Of a stretch of 64,000 nt of DNA, positions 13,439 to 25,426 are shown piece after piece. How positions within the stretch are numbered: the stretch's first letter is position 1; each line of letters begins with the position of its first letter. The DNA lies in assembly GCA_023213395.1 (NCBI GenBank), contig CM041465.1, forward strand, positions 249,743,741 to 249,807,740, given 5' to 3'. This stretch comes from Cycas panzhihuaensis. Lineage: Eukaryota > Cycadophyta. Under the pieces are notes generated by a model. It ran no database searches. It saw only the letters and a program-made list of their open reading frames with translations, and was not told the origin of the DNA. A program made the position numbers and the translations under genes.

Positions 13439-13740
13439 TTATAAGCATTTTGTTTTATATAACCATGGCCTTATTAATAAAGCTATATAAGTAAAAATAT
13501 TTTTAATGGTTTCCACAATTATAAAATCTACTAGCACTATAATTTTGGCCATATTAATATTGATATTAGGAAGGCATCCCACTAATTTCACCCATCGCTC
13601 ATTTGCTAATTTAGGAGAGTAATTAATGTGTGTCAATTTAGGGATACCTAAATTTTTTTATGTAGGCATTAGTAGAACATTTAATACGACACCTCCATCT
13701 ATAATCACATTTTGGAATGTCTCCCCAAGAATATTGATAG
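13439..13740 (-). pseudogene. Aspartic protease relic of gypsy element 1
   Basis: On the minus strand VIIDGGVVLNVL (about 13690-13725) matches the active-site loop of gypsy proteases of the D-G-G type. After a stop it continues into a 65-codon frame (13439-13636) with SPKLANERWVKLVG and NMAKIIVLVDFIIVE, which fit the body and the second beta-hairpin of the domain. The order gag (right), protease, RT (left) is correct for a minus-strand element. Stops prevent expression. Confidence 0.6.
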
Positions 13741-14053
13741 TGACTAAAGGGTCAATGCCACATGATGGCTTAATTTTGTTGAGGTTCTTTGATATTTTTG
13801 TTGGTTATAATATTCTACCCTTGATCCATTCAATCACTTGTTCTATAGGGATTATTAATTATAATTTTTTTGTTATGTTTTCCATTATCATGAGCATTCA
13901 TGGAATATCTTCTCTCGATCGTGCCTTAAATAGATCCTATACCTTTAATGTAGGACTCAATTGGTTCTCCCACTATTTTATTTGGTAACTCCTAAACTCT
14001 TCTAGTCTTGAGATTTCATTTGGTCCCTTGACCTTGTTTTTCCTATTGTAAAC

Positions 14054-15600
14054 CTATTTAATCCTAGGTTTCCCCATTGGCAATGATTTCATTGCCTCTT
14101 CTCGGGTAGCATCCTCCAATTTCTTCTTTGCTATTATAAATTTATCAATTTCTATGTTGGGATTGGAGTAGTCATCTTCTACTTTTACTTTCTCCTTTTT
14201 GCTTTGTAAATTTATATTTTTTTGAGAATTAGGTACTATAGACATTACATTTATAGTTTTTCCTTTACCTTTACAATCCTATATTGGGTGGGTAGTTATC
14301 CATAATTTCTACATATATATGGCCATTCTTCATGCACTTTCACCATCAGGCACTCTAACTTCCAATGCCTAAACTCTAGGCATACCAAACATCTCCCATT
14401 GGAGGTTTCTTCTTAGAAGTTTTCAGTATCATATGGGTTATATAAATAGTTGTAGTCAAGTTATTTCCTTTACCTTGACCTTTGCCTCTTGAATTCTTTC
14501 CTTGTACATTAAAATAAAAATATTTTGTATTGTGATTATCCAAGTTGTAAATGGAACATGAAGAGTTTTTTTTCTTTGCCATTATGTTAAATTTGCATTC
14601 CTTAGTGGAGTGTGAACCTTTGTCATAAATGCGACACCATTTCTCCATGAAGGGTTCCTTCCCTCCATATTTTGCAACCTTTTCTTCTTCAAAATCTTAG
14701 GGTTTTTGCCCTTTGTAGTTTCAATTTGGTCACTTTCTTCCTTAGGTTTTCTACTTCTAAAGTTTCTTCTATTTTTATTATTTGGAAGGAAGATTTTTTT
14801 AGGTTTTAATTTATCAATTCTTATATCTCCTCTTGTAATCTCAATAATAAGGGATCATGCCTTACCTTTTTAGTATTAATCTCCTTCTCAAAATCCAAGG
14901 CCAACTCTTATGAATGCTAATATAATTTGAGAAGGTGGGCTACCATTATGGCATATAATTTCATGTGTAATGCATTGTTAAAATAGTTCCTTATATTATA
15001 ATTTATAATTTTTTTTACCTTTTATCTTATTTGGTGCTATAACATTTATTCTACCTATGTATGTTAAAAACAATTCTCTTGGCCTTCGCTTTGCCTCCCT
15101 AAGAGTTAATTCTTACCTTATTACTCTTGAATTTATGAAATATTTCTTCAAACTCCTTCTTAATATCTTCCCATGTCTTTGTTGGATCTAATTACTTGTA
15201 CCATACAAGAGGTACACCTCATAATGAGTAGGTAAATCTTGCCTTGATTTTATCCTCATTTATTATCATTTTTAGAGTCATTAGGTTCTAAAATAGATAT
15301 ATGTGCTCACCAACATCTGAACTATTATCAAATACAAGTCTTACAAATTCTCTATAGTCTGCCATCTTCAAATTACTTAGTGGTATTGTCCCCCTTGATG
15401 ATAATATTAGCAAAATAATTTACTCTCTTAGGGTGTACCTTTCTCTTTTAATATCCCCTTTAGACTAATATTTAATAGAGTTCTCTCCTAACTATTCCCT
15501 TTTCCAAATAATGGATTTTTAAAAGGTGTTTTCAAATGGATCAACTTTAGAATCCCTACTATTTATATTATCAACAAGGTTACAATCATAAATAACTACT
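14054..15600 (-). pseudogene. Gag relic with decayed zinc knuckles, gypsy element 1
   Basis: A 90-codon minus-strand frame at 14376-14648 contains two decayed nucleic-acid-binding zinc knuckles in tandem: CRIYDKGSHSTKEC and CSIYNLDNHNTKYFY. In each, cysteines of the C-x2-C-x4-H-x4-C pattern are replaced (Tyr for the second Cys). A basic Gly/Lys/Asn-rich tail follows. To the right, up to about 15.6 kb, the capsid part should lie but is broken by stops. A lysine- and asparagine-rich frame at 14054-14245 is likely the gag-protease linker. Confidence 0.6.
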
Positions 15601-16259
15601 CAAATTCCTTATTTAGTGAATCTTTAAATAATTATCTTATTAACTAATTCTCTCAATATTCCAAGGAACCTTCCTCCATCCTCTCCCTATGATTACTTAG
15701 GTCGTTTAGAGTAGAGTCCATAATTAGCTTTCCTCTTTTCTTGGGATTTCTACTTCTTCCTCCAAAGTATTCTCCTTAGAATATTTTTCTTCCTCTTTTA
15801 ATACTCTTTTTTTTTTCTTTGTAACCTTTTCTTATTCTCCTATGGTTTTTTATTTTTCCTCTAGGCTTAGTATGTCTAATTTGATTGGGGAAAGTGTTAT
15901 CACCATCAATTCTCTATGGTCTTCATTCCTTATTTCTTGTGGTGTCTAAGCACCACTTATCATAGATCCTTCTATAGATTGTCCTTTATTTTGGTAATTT
16001 TTCCTAATAATCATGCTTCTTGCCCTTGTAAGTTTCTTCTCATTTGCCCATCTTATAGGTCTTTATTTTCTTGATTATGGTATCCCCTTAGGTAAAAGTC
16101 TTTCAGGTGGCTCTTCTACCTTTGAAGGTCATTTAGGTGACATTAGAAGGTCCCCTAGTTATTATGGCTTAGTTAAAGTCTACCAAAAATATGGTGACTT
16201 GATCTTTGTGTATTAGAGAACTCTAACATCTCTCATTTTCTCTCGACTAATGGGCTTAG

Positions 16260-16272
16260 GCAATGAAACCAA
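16260..16272 (-). promoter_or_regulatory. Primer binding site of gypsy element 1 (initiator-Met tRNA type)
   Basis: Immediately inside the right LTR, read on the minus strand, the sequence is TGGTTTCATTGCC. This matches the plant initiator-Met tRNA primer site TGGTATCAGAGCC at 10 of 13 positions. It fixes the transcriptional direction of the element as leftward, in agreement with the order of coding relics. Confidence 0.6.
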
Positions 16273-17995
<1,723 letters not shown>

Positions 17996-18000
17996 ATGAG
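17996..18000. repeat. Target site duplication ATGAG, right copy
   Basis: Perfect match to 6160-6164, immediately after the right LTR of gypsy element 1. Confidence 0.8.
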
Positions 18001-18169
18001 ACACTTAATTATTAATATAGGTGGAGTAATAAAATTATAGCTCATGCCTATATATGAGAAATATTCCTTTTGGAATAGGTTTACAAGTAGAATTTATCTT
18101 AAATATTCCTGAACCACCTTAACTTGCTATAATTGCTTTAGGTGACTACTTACTAAAAATAAGAAAGAG

Positions 18170-18174
18170 GTGGA
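18170..18174. repeat. Target site duplication GTGGA, left copy
   Basis: GTGGA directly precedes the left LTR of gypsy element 2 and recurs directly after the right LTR at 34763-34767. The perfect duplication shows that both ends of the element are original. Confidence 0.9.
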
Positions 18175-20732
18175 TGAAACGCTCCCTGCGGGGCGGTGAT
18201 CCTACGTCTAGCAAAGGGATATAAAACACCACACTGACTAGGCTAGGCAGCGAGGATCTCACCTCAGCAGACGTCCGTCTTGGCCGAGCACAGTTCGGGT
18301 CGCAAGGTGCCCGTTGCTTCCGGTGTAGTCGTGCAAAAGCGAGGCCTTCCTACCCTTCGGATGGACGGGAAGGAGAGGAGGCGCCTCGCGCATTGCGGCT
18401 TCTCAAGGCAGTGAGAAGGCAACGAAGGCAAGGGGGGACAACTGACCCAACGCACAAGCAAGTAAAAAAAGGATAGCTCAGGTTTGGCACAAAAGGGGGG
18501 TGTCTACACTATGCTATGTAAGCAAGAAACTAGTGCAGAAAAGTAAATGCAAGAAGCGTTTATTTATCCCTTTTTCCTTTATGTTTCCTTATCTTTTACC
18601 TATCAGGCAGACGTAAGAAGGCAAGAACGATATAAGAGGAAATACAAAGGAAACGCGAAGAAAACCTGGATCCGGCGTTTGAGGTCGAAGTACGGTTGAT
18701 CTCGCATTGTTTTCACTCCCTCTTTCTCCTTTCTCCACGCACGCAACGTCGGTTGACGGTGATAAGGGGGTTCACTTACCTCCCTGTGAGCATGCGAAAC
18801 CAAATAAAATGAAAGGACGAAAAGGAAGCTCAAAACTAAAAGAGAGAGAATACCGTACAGGAGCTAACCGGCAATGGGTTCGCTCCACGCGCCACCTCCA
18901 CCAACGCGATCTTGCAAGAGAGCACAAACAGCACCTTCCTCTTGAGGGAGAGGCTACAAAATATACAAGGAGATATATGTATATGTACTGCAAACTGAAG
19001 TCAACTTAGCTAAACAAACTAAGTTATATGTTAAAATGTGACAAAACGGAAACGAGAGCATATAAGATACTTTTACAGTACCAAATGCCGCAAACACACA
19101 AAGTGGAACTGGGTGTAGCCTCGAGATAGCTAACTCACCCACGGGAGGTCTCCAAAGGGGCCCGGGAAAGGAATCTTTGGGTGGTAACAAAGGTGGATAC
19201 GGGTTGTCTCAAACCGGTCCAGACACCCTGACACAATCTCCTAAACTCCTTCGACCCGTTCCTTAGGACAGCGTGTATGGTAAGGGGAAGAGGACAAGGG
19301 ACGGAACCCTTGGGGAGAAGGACAAAGAATGGGGGACTAACCCGCCTATCTCCCTCAAATCCTCGTGTATGCTCCCTTACTCTAGCTGACTGAGGAAAGA
19401 ATGGAAGAAGGCTTGGAGAAAGTGAGGGACCCCAAATAAAAACTGGGAAAATGGATTTGGGTCAAGGTAGGACTACGGAGCTATTTATGGCCAATGGTAG
19501 CTACTTTCATTCAAGGGGTAAAAGCAAAGGGAAAGAAGAGGTGGAATGCTTAACAATAAAAACAAGAAAAATGCAAGTATGTCCAAGGGTTTACAAGCAA
19601 AAAAGCAAAGGATATACAAGTAAAAGGAAGAAGAAATGCAAGAAAATACAAAAAAGTAAGTAAAGCTAAGGGGTACCTTGTGTAGAGAGGTCATGCATGC
19701 CTCCTACCACTAGGGACAAAGAAAGAATGGAGGTCAAATAAAGGCCGATCATGAGTGTTCCTCACGTAATGTGGGTGGAAGAAGCTCCTGGTAAGTTTGG
19801 AGCTATGGAGTGAGTCTTTGGGGTAGCTTCTTTGTTGGAGAAGTCCCTTGAATCTTTGTGCAGCTGCAAGAGGAAGAAAGCTGGTTGTGGAGAGTAGTAA
19901 GGGGCAGCAATGGCCCTACAAAATCCACTGGTGGCAGCCTAGTCCTCCCTCCTCAGTTGCTGTGCCTGAACTTCTTTGATTTCTGTGTCTTTTCTCTTGT
20001 CTTTTGTGGAGAGTTTTTCCTTAGAAGTCTTGGAAAATGAGCTCAAGAATCATGCAAATGAATAAAAAAAATCCTTTTATCTCTTGTTCACGATGAAGTG
20101 AACGTTGGGGACGCTGGGGCATCTCCATCAGACGGAGCCACGTGGCGCCTTAAAGTGAAAAAATGCGGAATCGTCGTGGTTCTCTTTTTAAATTTCGAAC
20201 AGTTGTACCGGCAAGAACTCAGTGGTGTGCAATTCTTCCGATCGCTTAGTTTACCGGTATCAACCTCGAAATTAAAAAGAGAAAAAATAAATAGAAAAAT
20301 CGTGTTTTGAGGTAAGAACAAAAACTAAACATGAATTACATCGCTTGGGGAAGGCCAGGCGGTGGAAAGTACCCAAAACAATGCAAAGAGCCCTAACTAA
20401 GGGTTAAACCGACTTAGGAAGGATCGCAACATAAGCGACATGTTGTAACAAGAACAAACAAGTCAAGAGATAATCCCAGAAACCGTGGAGACATCATGGG
20501 TGGTCAGACGCCATACGGTGTCGCATTCACGAGAATGCCCCTGTGAGTCGTCATAGTCAAGACGTCTTGGTTACATGCATTATAATGAGCAAACAAACAA
20601 ATGCATGTAGACATGCATATGTCAATCAAACTACTCTAAATTACCTTAATTAACATAGGTAAGAAAAGTAAGAACATATACCTGAACAAACCTGTCGATG
20701 CGTCTCGAGTCCATTCCCGATGGTAGGAAACA
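18175..20732 (-). repeat. Left (3') LTR of gypsy element 2
   Basis: Begins TGAAACGCTCC and ends GGAAACA on the plus strand. It pairs with 32181-34762: over about the first 1.9 kb the two copies differ only at scattered positions, whereas the last 0.6 kb (20090-20732, which is the U3 start in element sense) is much more divergent with many small indels. Short frames inside it (for example 18264-18461, 18603-18833, 19485-19694, 20088-20321) have counterparts in the other LTR only because the DNA is duplicated; I see no protein motif in them. Confidence 0.9.
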
Positions 20733-21086
20733 TCGCCTTGGCAGCAGAGCCTCACTGCTTGGAAGCGTAATGTGATGGCGAATGCTGTCAATCAAAGATA
20801 TGAGTAGCACATGCATATATATATAAAACAATAAAGAGCGGCACGTGGACCAAGGGCATAGGCGAGTGTCGTGGCGGAACGCGTGGACAGGGGAGACGGA
20901 GACGAGGACAACGTAGGGGCTGCCTACGTGTCGCCTAAACATCGACCTGAAACTGAAATAAGCAGTAAAACGGGATGCCCCCATTGCCAAGGTGCAACGT
21001 GAAGTAAGAGGGCATCCAACAAAGTAGAGCAGGCACATCTAACTAACAGCAACTGGAGGCTTGGGCACGGGCCGGCCAGGCAAGCC
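20733..21086. other. Spacer between second RNase H and 3' LTR, element 2
   Basis: Non-coding interior. The polypurine tract expected directly beside the LTR on the minus strand is poor here (GCCAAGGCGA), so either it has decayed or second-strand priming uses a degenerate site. The minus-strand open frame across 20646-21038 straddles the LTR edge and carries no motif. Confidence 0.5.
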
Positions 21087-21509
21087 TCAAGGGCGGTCGT
21101 CTAGAAGAGGGAGGCGACGCTCAAGGATGAGGCAGACGAGGCTGTCAGCCTCAGCGTTGAGGTGCCTCGGGATATGCTGGATATCCACTGACGAGAAACA
21201 AGCCAGAAGAGACCTGGCGGCAGACGCAAGGGTTCTCAGATGAGGGCATCGCACCTGGTAAACCTGGGTGAGATGGGACACCACGACCTGAGAATCGTAA
21301 AACAACACAATGGGACCGCGATGGAAATGGAGAGCATCCGTAAGGGCTTCAATAACGGCCGTGTACTCGGCTTCGTTATTGGTAGCCTTGGGAAGAAAGA
21401 CTCCGGAACGCAAGTAATCGTGTCTAGAGGGACTGCGAAGAATCCACGCAGCGGCGGAAGGTCCGGGGTTGCCGCGACTTCCACCATCGGTGAAAACGAG
21501 GAGAGACAT
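21087..21509 (-). CDS. Additional (archaeal-like) RNase H, stand-alone ORF of element 2
   Basis: An uninterrupted 140-codon minus-strand ORF encodes a complete RNase HI fold signature. FTDGGSRGNPG carries the first catalytic Asp (residue 8), NNEAEY the Glu (48), FYDSQ the second Asp (71) and HLNAEAD the last Asp (121). The GNPGP loop and 'NNEAEY' wording are those of the extra RNase H acquired by Tat-lineage retrotransposons, different from the ordinary gypsy RNase H fused to RT. It would degrade the RNA strand of RNA-DNA hybrids during reverse transcription. A stop (TAG) lies four codons upstream of the ATG, so it is not read through from pol; a pyrimidine-rich tract and CAG splice acceptor at 21526 lie just before the ATG. 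It sits 3.9 kb downstream of the pol stop. It is the only element 2 ORF with no visible lesion. Confidence 0.85.
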   Translation of the reverse strand: MSLLVFTDGGSRGNPGPSAAAWILRSPSRHDYLRSGVFLPKATNNEAEYTAVIEALTDALHFHRGPIVLFYDSQVVVSHLTQVYQVRCPHLRTLASAARSLLACFSSVDIQHIPRHLNAEADSLVCLILERRLPLLDDRP

Positions 21510-21525
21510 GGCTGGATACTAGGCT

Positions 21526-21575
21526 CTGGCAGCAAACAAATATCGACGCAAGCAAAAACAAAGAATCAAATAGCA
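21526..21575 (-). promoter_or_regulatory. Putative 3' splice site upstream of the second RNase H ORF
   Basis: On the minus strand a T-rich tract ends in TTTGTTTGCTGCCAG at position 21526, followed 16 bases later by the ATG of the RNase H ORF (21509). This is a good plant acceptor: U-rich, ending GCAG-like CAG. It offers a way to express an ORF that lies far from the genomic promoter, by splicing the full-length transcript. No donor has been assigned. Confidence 0.4.
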
Positions 21576-22037
21576 AGCGCGAAGCAGGGCGAGAAGGGTA
21601 GGAGGACCTAGTAATGAGGTTACCTGAAAACGAGAGCAAGCAATCCGGCCACTGACTGAGAGTGGGTGGAGAAAAGACATCCTGGAGTCCCAAAAGTTGC
21701 ATTGGGAAGCCAAAATATGCCCCCAGACGGGGGAGCATTTCCTTTGGGGACCCCAGGGGCGAAAAAGGGTTGCGAAAATGAGTCCAGGGCGGCGAAACGA
21801 GCCAAACGAGTATAAACTCGGGCATGCACGGGAGCAACACAGAAAAGCAGACAAAGGGCCATGCCAAAAGTGCAAAAATGAGGCGCCATAAATGCTTCTG
21901 CAAGAGAAGGCAGAAAGGGCGTCCATAAAGCACAATGGGCAACAGGGCCAGGAGGCAAAGACTATCAAAGGGACGAGACGGTCCCAACGACTATCACAGA
22001 GCCAGAAACGGAAGAAGTGCCCGCCGAGGCCCTCGCC

Positions 22038-22044
22038 TATATAA
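22038..22044 (+). promoter_or_regulatory. Putative TATA box for the antisense ORF
   Basis: TATATAA followed by GG, in a GC-rich context on the plus strand, lies 654 bp upstream of the antisense ATG at 22698. A start of transcription would be expected about 30 bp downstream (near 22070). In the GC-rich interior of this element such a sequence is unlikely to be mere AT background, but only RNA data would prove it. Confidence 0.4.
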
Positions 22045-22228
22045 GGAAAACTAATGAAAATTGGATTCATTTTCACCGCCTCTTGTGCGAAACCAGAGCC
22101 TTTTTCTCACGACGCGGAGTGCTACCCGATTTCAGAGGCATGCAGGGGACGATCCGACCGTCGGATTCGAGCGAGGAGACAGTCATCACGATCCCAGAGA
22201 CGAGATGGCGACAGTTAGGCCAGATCCA

Positions 22229-22690
22229 GTGAGTGGATCTAACGTAACCTTCGTCATTTCAAAATTTGAAGTTTATTGCTTTTTAGTTAAATTTTTAACG
22301 CTTTTTATGCCCCTTATGGGCGGTTAGAGGCCTCTCGGAGTCTGAATTGGACCCAGAAAGAGGCGGGGACCTGGGCATTAGGAAGCCCTGGTCCCGGTGG
22401 GCCCCTCGTGGTTTCCACCACAAAAATTTTTAATTTTCTAGGCCAAAAACCCCCTTTTTAGGGGGTTGCCGGCGGTACCATGTCGCGATCTTGGCCGCGG
22501 GATCGCTGCAGAAGACCGATCATGGGCCCGCCCCCAATTTTAGCTAGATCTTCTAAATTTGAGCAGACGCGACAAAAATCGAAAAGCAAAAAGGGCCAAA
22601 CAACCCCTGAAAACCAGAAAAGGGCACAGACAGTGCGGTAGGAGCCCGGAAGATCGCTAGGAACCGATTTGGATTGACTTTTGATTGCAG
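22229..22690 (+). promoter_or_regulatory. Putative leader intron of the antisense ORF
   Basis: A strong donor, GTGAGT at 22229, is followed by a T-rich stretch typical of plant introns (22240-22310). A good acceptor, TTGATTGCAG, ends at 22690, seven bases before the ATG at 22698. Removing it would bring the putative transcription start near 22070 to within about 170 nt of the ATG. This is inference from sequence; the internal part contains no open frame. Confidence 0.35.
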
Positions 22691-22697
22691 TGCTATC

Positions 22698-24611
22698 ATG
22701 GTGGATAACCGTGAGAACGTTAGCATACCCATCCTGGGTTACCTGGAGATGGCGACAGAGGAGGAGGGTGGCGACCACAAGAGATGCAACTGTATAAGGC
22801 CCTAAAGACCCCTAGTTTGCATCGGATCACGGCTCTAGTGGACATAGTGTCGCCTTGACGATGGAGAAGGCACGTGTTTCACTTGCCTTAGATAGGAGAT
22901 ATCACCATCGCCCCAGAGGATATTAGACGGATCTTAGGGGTGCCAGCGACACGGAGACCTGTGAGACTGAGGACGCTGCCTAGCACCGAGGCAAAGGCAT
23001 ACGGAGGCGGCCGGTTCCTCACGGGCAGACAGTGGCAATGAGGGAGCTCCCCTCCAAACAGTACTCATGTCAGGGATTCCTCGGGTGAGGAAACTTATCT
23101 TGCTATGCATTCTATTCTGGATCTCCCAGAAACAGAACTACAGGGAGATCCCAGGAGGATGGGTGGATGCGGCACGCCAGTGTGAGGCTGATGAGAGGAT
23201 GGACTGGGCCACTCTAGTTGCGGCGAATCTCATCGCCCAACTAGATACTATTAGGAGATCAGGCAGAGGAGGATTTTCTTACAAGACGCTGTCGCAGTTG
23301 CTAGTTTTTATCATTTTGCGGCGGCGCCAGGGGGCCATTCCCCATAGCGAGGTGGGCCCCGATGGTCCAGTGTAGCGACGAGATTCCGTGAACAGAGGAC
23401 CCGTGCCCATGTCCGCCGGGCTTGCCGACGCGACATCACTCGACCTCCTCACTCTGACCGACTACATAGCAGAGCCATACATAGCGGTGAGGTGGGGGAG
23501 TGATGATGGAGCAGGAGGAGCAGGAGCACCCATCGACGATGACAGTGACGATGGGGGCGACGACAGTGATGATGAGGGTGATGGGGCCGGCCCATCACGA
23601 CCTGCGGGGGAGGCAGGTCCATCAAAGTCATCCGAGGACGCAGCAGGACCATCCGGGGCTGCCATAGGAGGGGTAGGCCCATCAGGAGCTGCCGAGACGA
23701 GCAGGGCGGCCAAGACCAGGGGGCGCAGGCTACGAATCGTGAGGAGATTCAGAGAGGCGAGGGTCGAGCCAGTCCCTGCCAGAGACGAGGCAGAGGCAGA
23801 GGATGTTCCAGAGGATGAGGTACCTGCAGCTGGCGGAGAGCCAGGAGATGAGGATATCACCCGAGCAGAGGATCCGGCGGCCATGACAGGTGAGACCTAA
23901 TCGTTTCCTTAGTCGTTTGACGTCTAGATAGACTTTGATTTCATTTTATGATACGCATCGATGATACACACTGACACATGACACGTTGCATTGACAGGTG
24001 GAGCGGAGGTCCAGCGGCTGGTCGAGGCCATGGTGAGGGAGTTGTTCCCTCAGGTCTACGCAGAGGGGCAACCGCCCATCCAGTGAGGACGCGCCCAGAC
24101 GGGCGGAGCCTACATGCAGGCATTCGCCCCATTGGTGAGAGCGAGAGACATCTGGGCTGCAGAGACCCAGGAGCACATGGCATTCCGGGGGCAGCTGCAG
24201 TGAGAGCTCGACGTGACCAGGGGCGAGCGAGATGAGCTGCGTGGACGGATCCAGGCCTTGGAGGCACAGAGCAGGCCAGGAGGAGATGCAGGGAGCAACA
24301 CTCGCCTAGCAGTCCTAAAGGAGCGCCTTAAGGCATCAGAGGAGAAGTTCAAAGCTATAGAGGAGGGACTTCGAGGCGAGAGGGATCGCATCCAGGTCCG
24401 CTACGACCAGCTGGTGGCGCAGATGGTCTCGAGGTTGAGCAGGAGCCGGACACACACACATACCGCGGCTACGACTCCGAGACGGCCTCGGGACGAGGAG
24501 AGTGAGGCGGGCAGCTCGCGGAGGCCTAGGAGGAGCCTCGCAGGGATGTGGTCCCCAGGAGAGGGATCACATGCACGGGACGGGACCCCGGGATCAGGAC
24601 AGCAGCAGTAG
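22698..24611 (+). pseudogene. Antisense spliced ORF of element 2 (plant-mobile-domain-like start, acidic middle, coiled-coil end)
   Basis: On the plus strand, opposite to gag-pol, a single broken gene can be followed from ATG 22698 to TAG 24611. The N-terminal part holds FHLP, a stop, then GDITIAPEDIRRILGVP, which resembles the start of plant mobile domain or transposase-like proteins. Next comes a Trp-rich segment (NYREIPGGWVDAA, RMDWATLVAANLI). The middle (23480-23880) is Asp/Glu/Gly/Ser/Pro-rich, with repeated GPS motifs and an Arg-rich patch. A 108 bp intron (23890-23997) joins it in frame to an Arg/Glu-rich probable coiled coil (24213-24400) and a basic tail. Breaks: frame changes near 22760 and 23037, and stops at 22856, 22889, 23373, 24084 and 24201, nearly all explicable as CGA to TGA or CAG to TAG. 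Element 4 carries a homologue. Function unknown; Tat elements such as Grande and Retand have antisense ORFs in this place. Confidence 0.7.
23890..23997 (+). other. Intron in the antisense ORF
   Basis: The donor CAG-GTGAGA (GT at 23890) and acceptor TTGCATTGACAG (AG at 23996-23997) bound a 108 bp T-rich segment with a CTGAC branch-like motif near 23971. Unspliced, the frame stops at TAA 23898; spliced, it continues in frame to 24611 with only two TGA stops that look like decayed CGA codons. Element 4 has a 111 bp GT-AG segment at the homologous place (48024-48134). Confidence 0.65.
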
Positions 24612-25237
24612 ACTAGGAGACACATATGTATGATTTTGACAGGAAAGCGCGGGCCTCCAGGGGGTCATATGTAGACTCACATGATTGTACTCCCCCTACA
24701 AGGATCCCGGCTTCCCACATACACGATGTACTATGACATTTTTGATATATATATACACGGGGTAATTGGAACCCCACTTTTGACATGAAGTGGTGTGTAT
24801 CATGTATGATAGAGATAGCATGTATGATTTATTTTTGTAAATGAATGATTTTTGTAATATGCTGCAAATGTTTGTATGTTGTAAATATTTGTATGTTGAT
24901 ATGTAAATATGTGAATGTGTAAATATGTACATTTTGTTGTAAAGTTTTGTAAATATGCAGGTGTTTCCTTCCATGTATGGCCATATGTCTAACAGGAGCA
25001 CACACATCCACCGTAAGTAGAGGTGATCGAGAGGTGTGAGGTTAGAAATAGAGCGACATGCACGTCCACAGGGGAGCATAGCGGAATATGCGAAGGAAAC
25101 GACAAGCACGAAAAGGGGAGTAACGATACTCCATAGCGTCGTCCTAGTTGGGGGATGCCCAAATAGGAGGACAAAGGTTCCCAAGAGTGCACGGGAACGC
25201 GGGTTCCACGGGAGGAACCAGAAGGAGGAACGAGGGT
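24612..25237. other. Convergent 3' region between antisense ORF and pol, element 2
   Basis: After the antisense stop the sequence turns AT-rich (24740-24960), with many 'tgtaaat' and 'atgtaaat' motifs such as plants use in poly(A) regions; no canonical AATAAA is needed there. This suits a 3' untranslated end for the plus-strand transcript. No coding sequence is seen. Confidence 0.4.
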
Positions 25238-25402
25238 CCACCTTAAATTGCCATTCAACCCGTGGCGGGGAGGAATGGGGACAATTCAAGGTGGTAGTTT
25301 AGGCTCGTTTCGGAGCAAGAATCCATCCTAAATTGCCATTCAACCCGTAGTTGGGAGGAATGGGGAACAATTTAAAATGGTAGTTTAAGCTCGTTTCGGA
25401 GC
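25238..25402. repeat. Tandem pair of hairpin repeats downstream of pol
   Basis: Two copies of an approximately 85 bp unit, each an imperfect inverted repeat. In copy 1, CCACCTTAAATTG (25238-25250) pairs with CAATTCAAGGTGG (25282-25294), one mismatch. In copy 2, CCATCCTAAATTG (25323-25335) pairs with CAATTTAAAATGG (25368-25380). The loops share 'ccattcaacccgt' and 'gggaggaatgggg'. Both copies continue into 'gctcgtttcggagca'. They lie 25 bp beyond the integrase stop (25427), between convergent genes. Confidence 0.75.
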
Positions 25403-25426
25403 ATGGCGAAGAAAAGAGCGGAAAGA

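Noticed and set aside
13112-13988. Plus-strand frames of 110-120 codons with hydrophobic composition
   Set aside because: They oppose the protease relic of element 1, which has recognisable motifs; the plus-strand frames have none.
21424-22076. Minus-strand frames of 185-187 codons upstream of the second RNase H
   Set aside because: Cys/Phe/Leu-rich composition without motif, overlapping each other in different frames; they look like chance openings in GC-rich DNA and include a possible intron region.
23449-23884. Minus-strand Ser/Ala/Pro-rich frame opposite the acidic segment
   Set aside because: It is the mirror of the Asp/Glu/Gly-rich part of the antisense ORF; the plus-strand reading is supported by the homologous copy in element 4.
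23001-24620. A CRISPR-like, phage or bacterial defence locus
   Set aside because: Repeats here are low-complexity coding sequence; there are no regularly spaced repeats, and the context is a plant retrotransposon.
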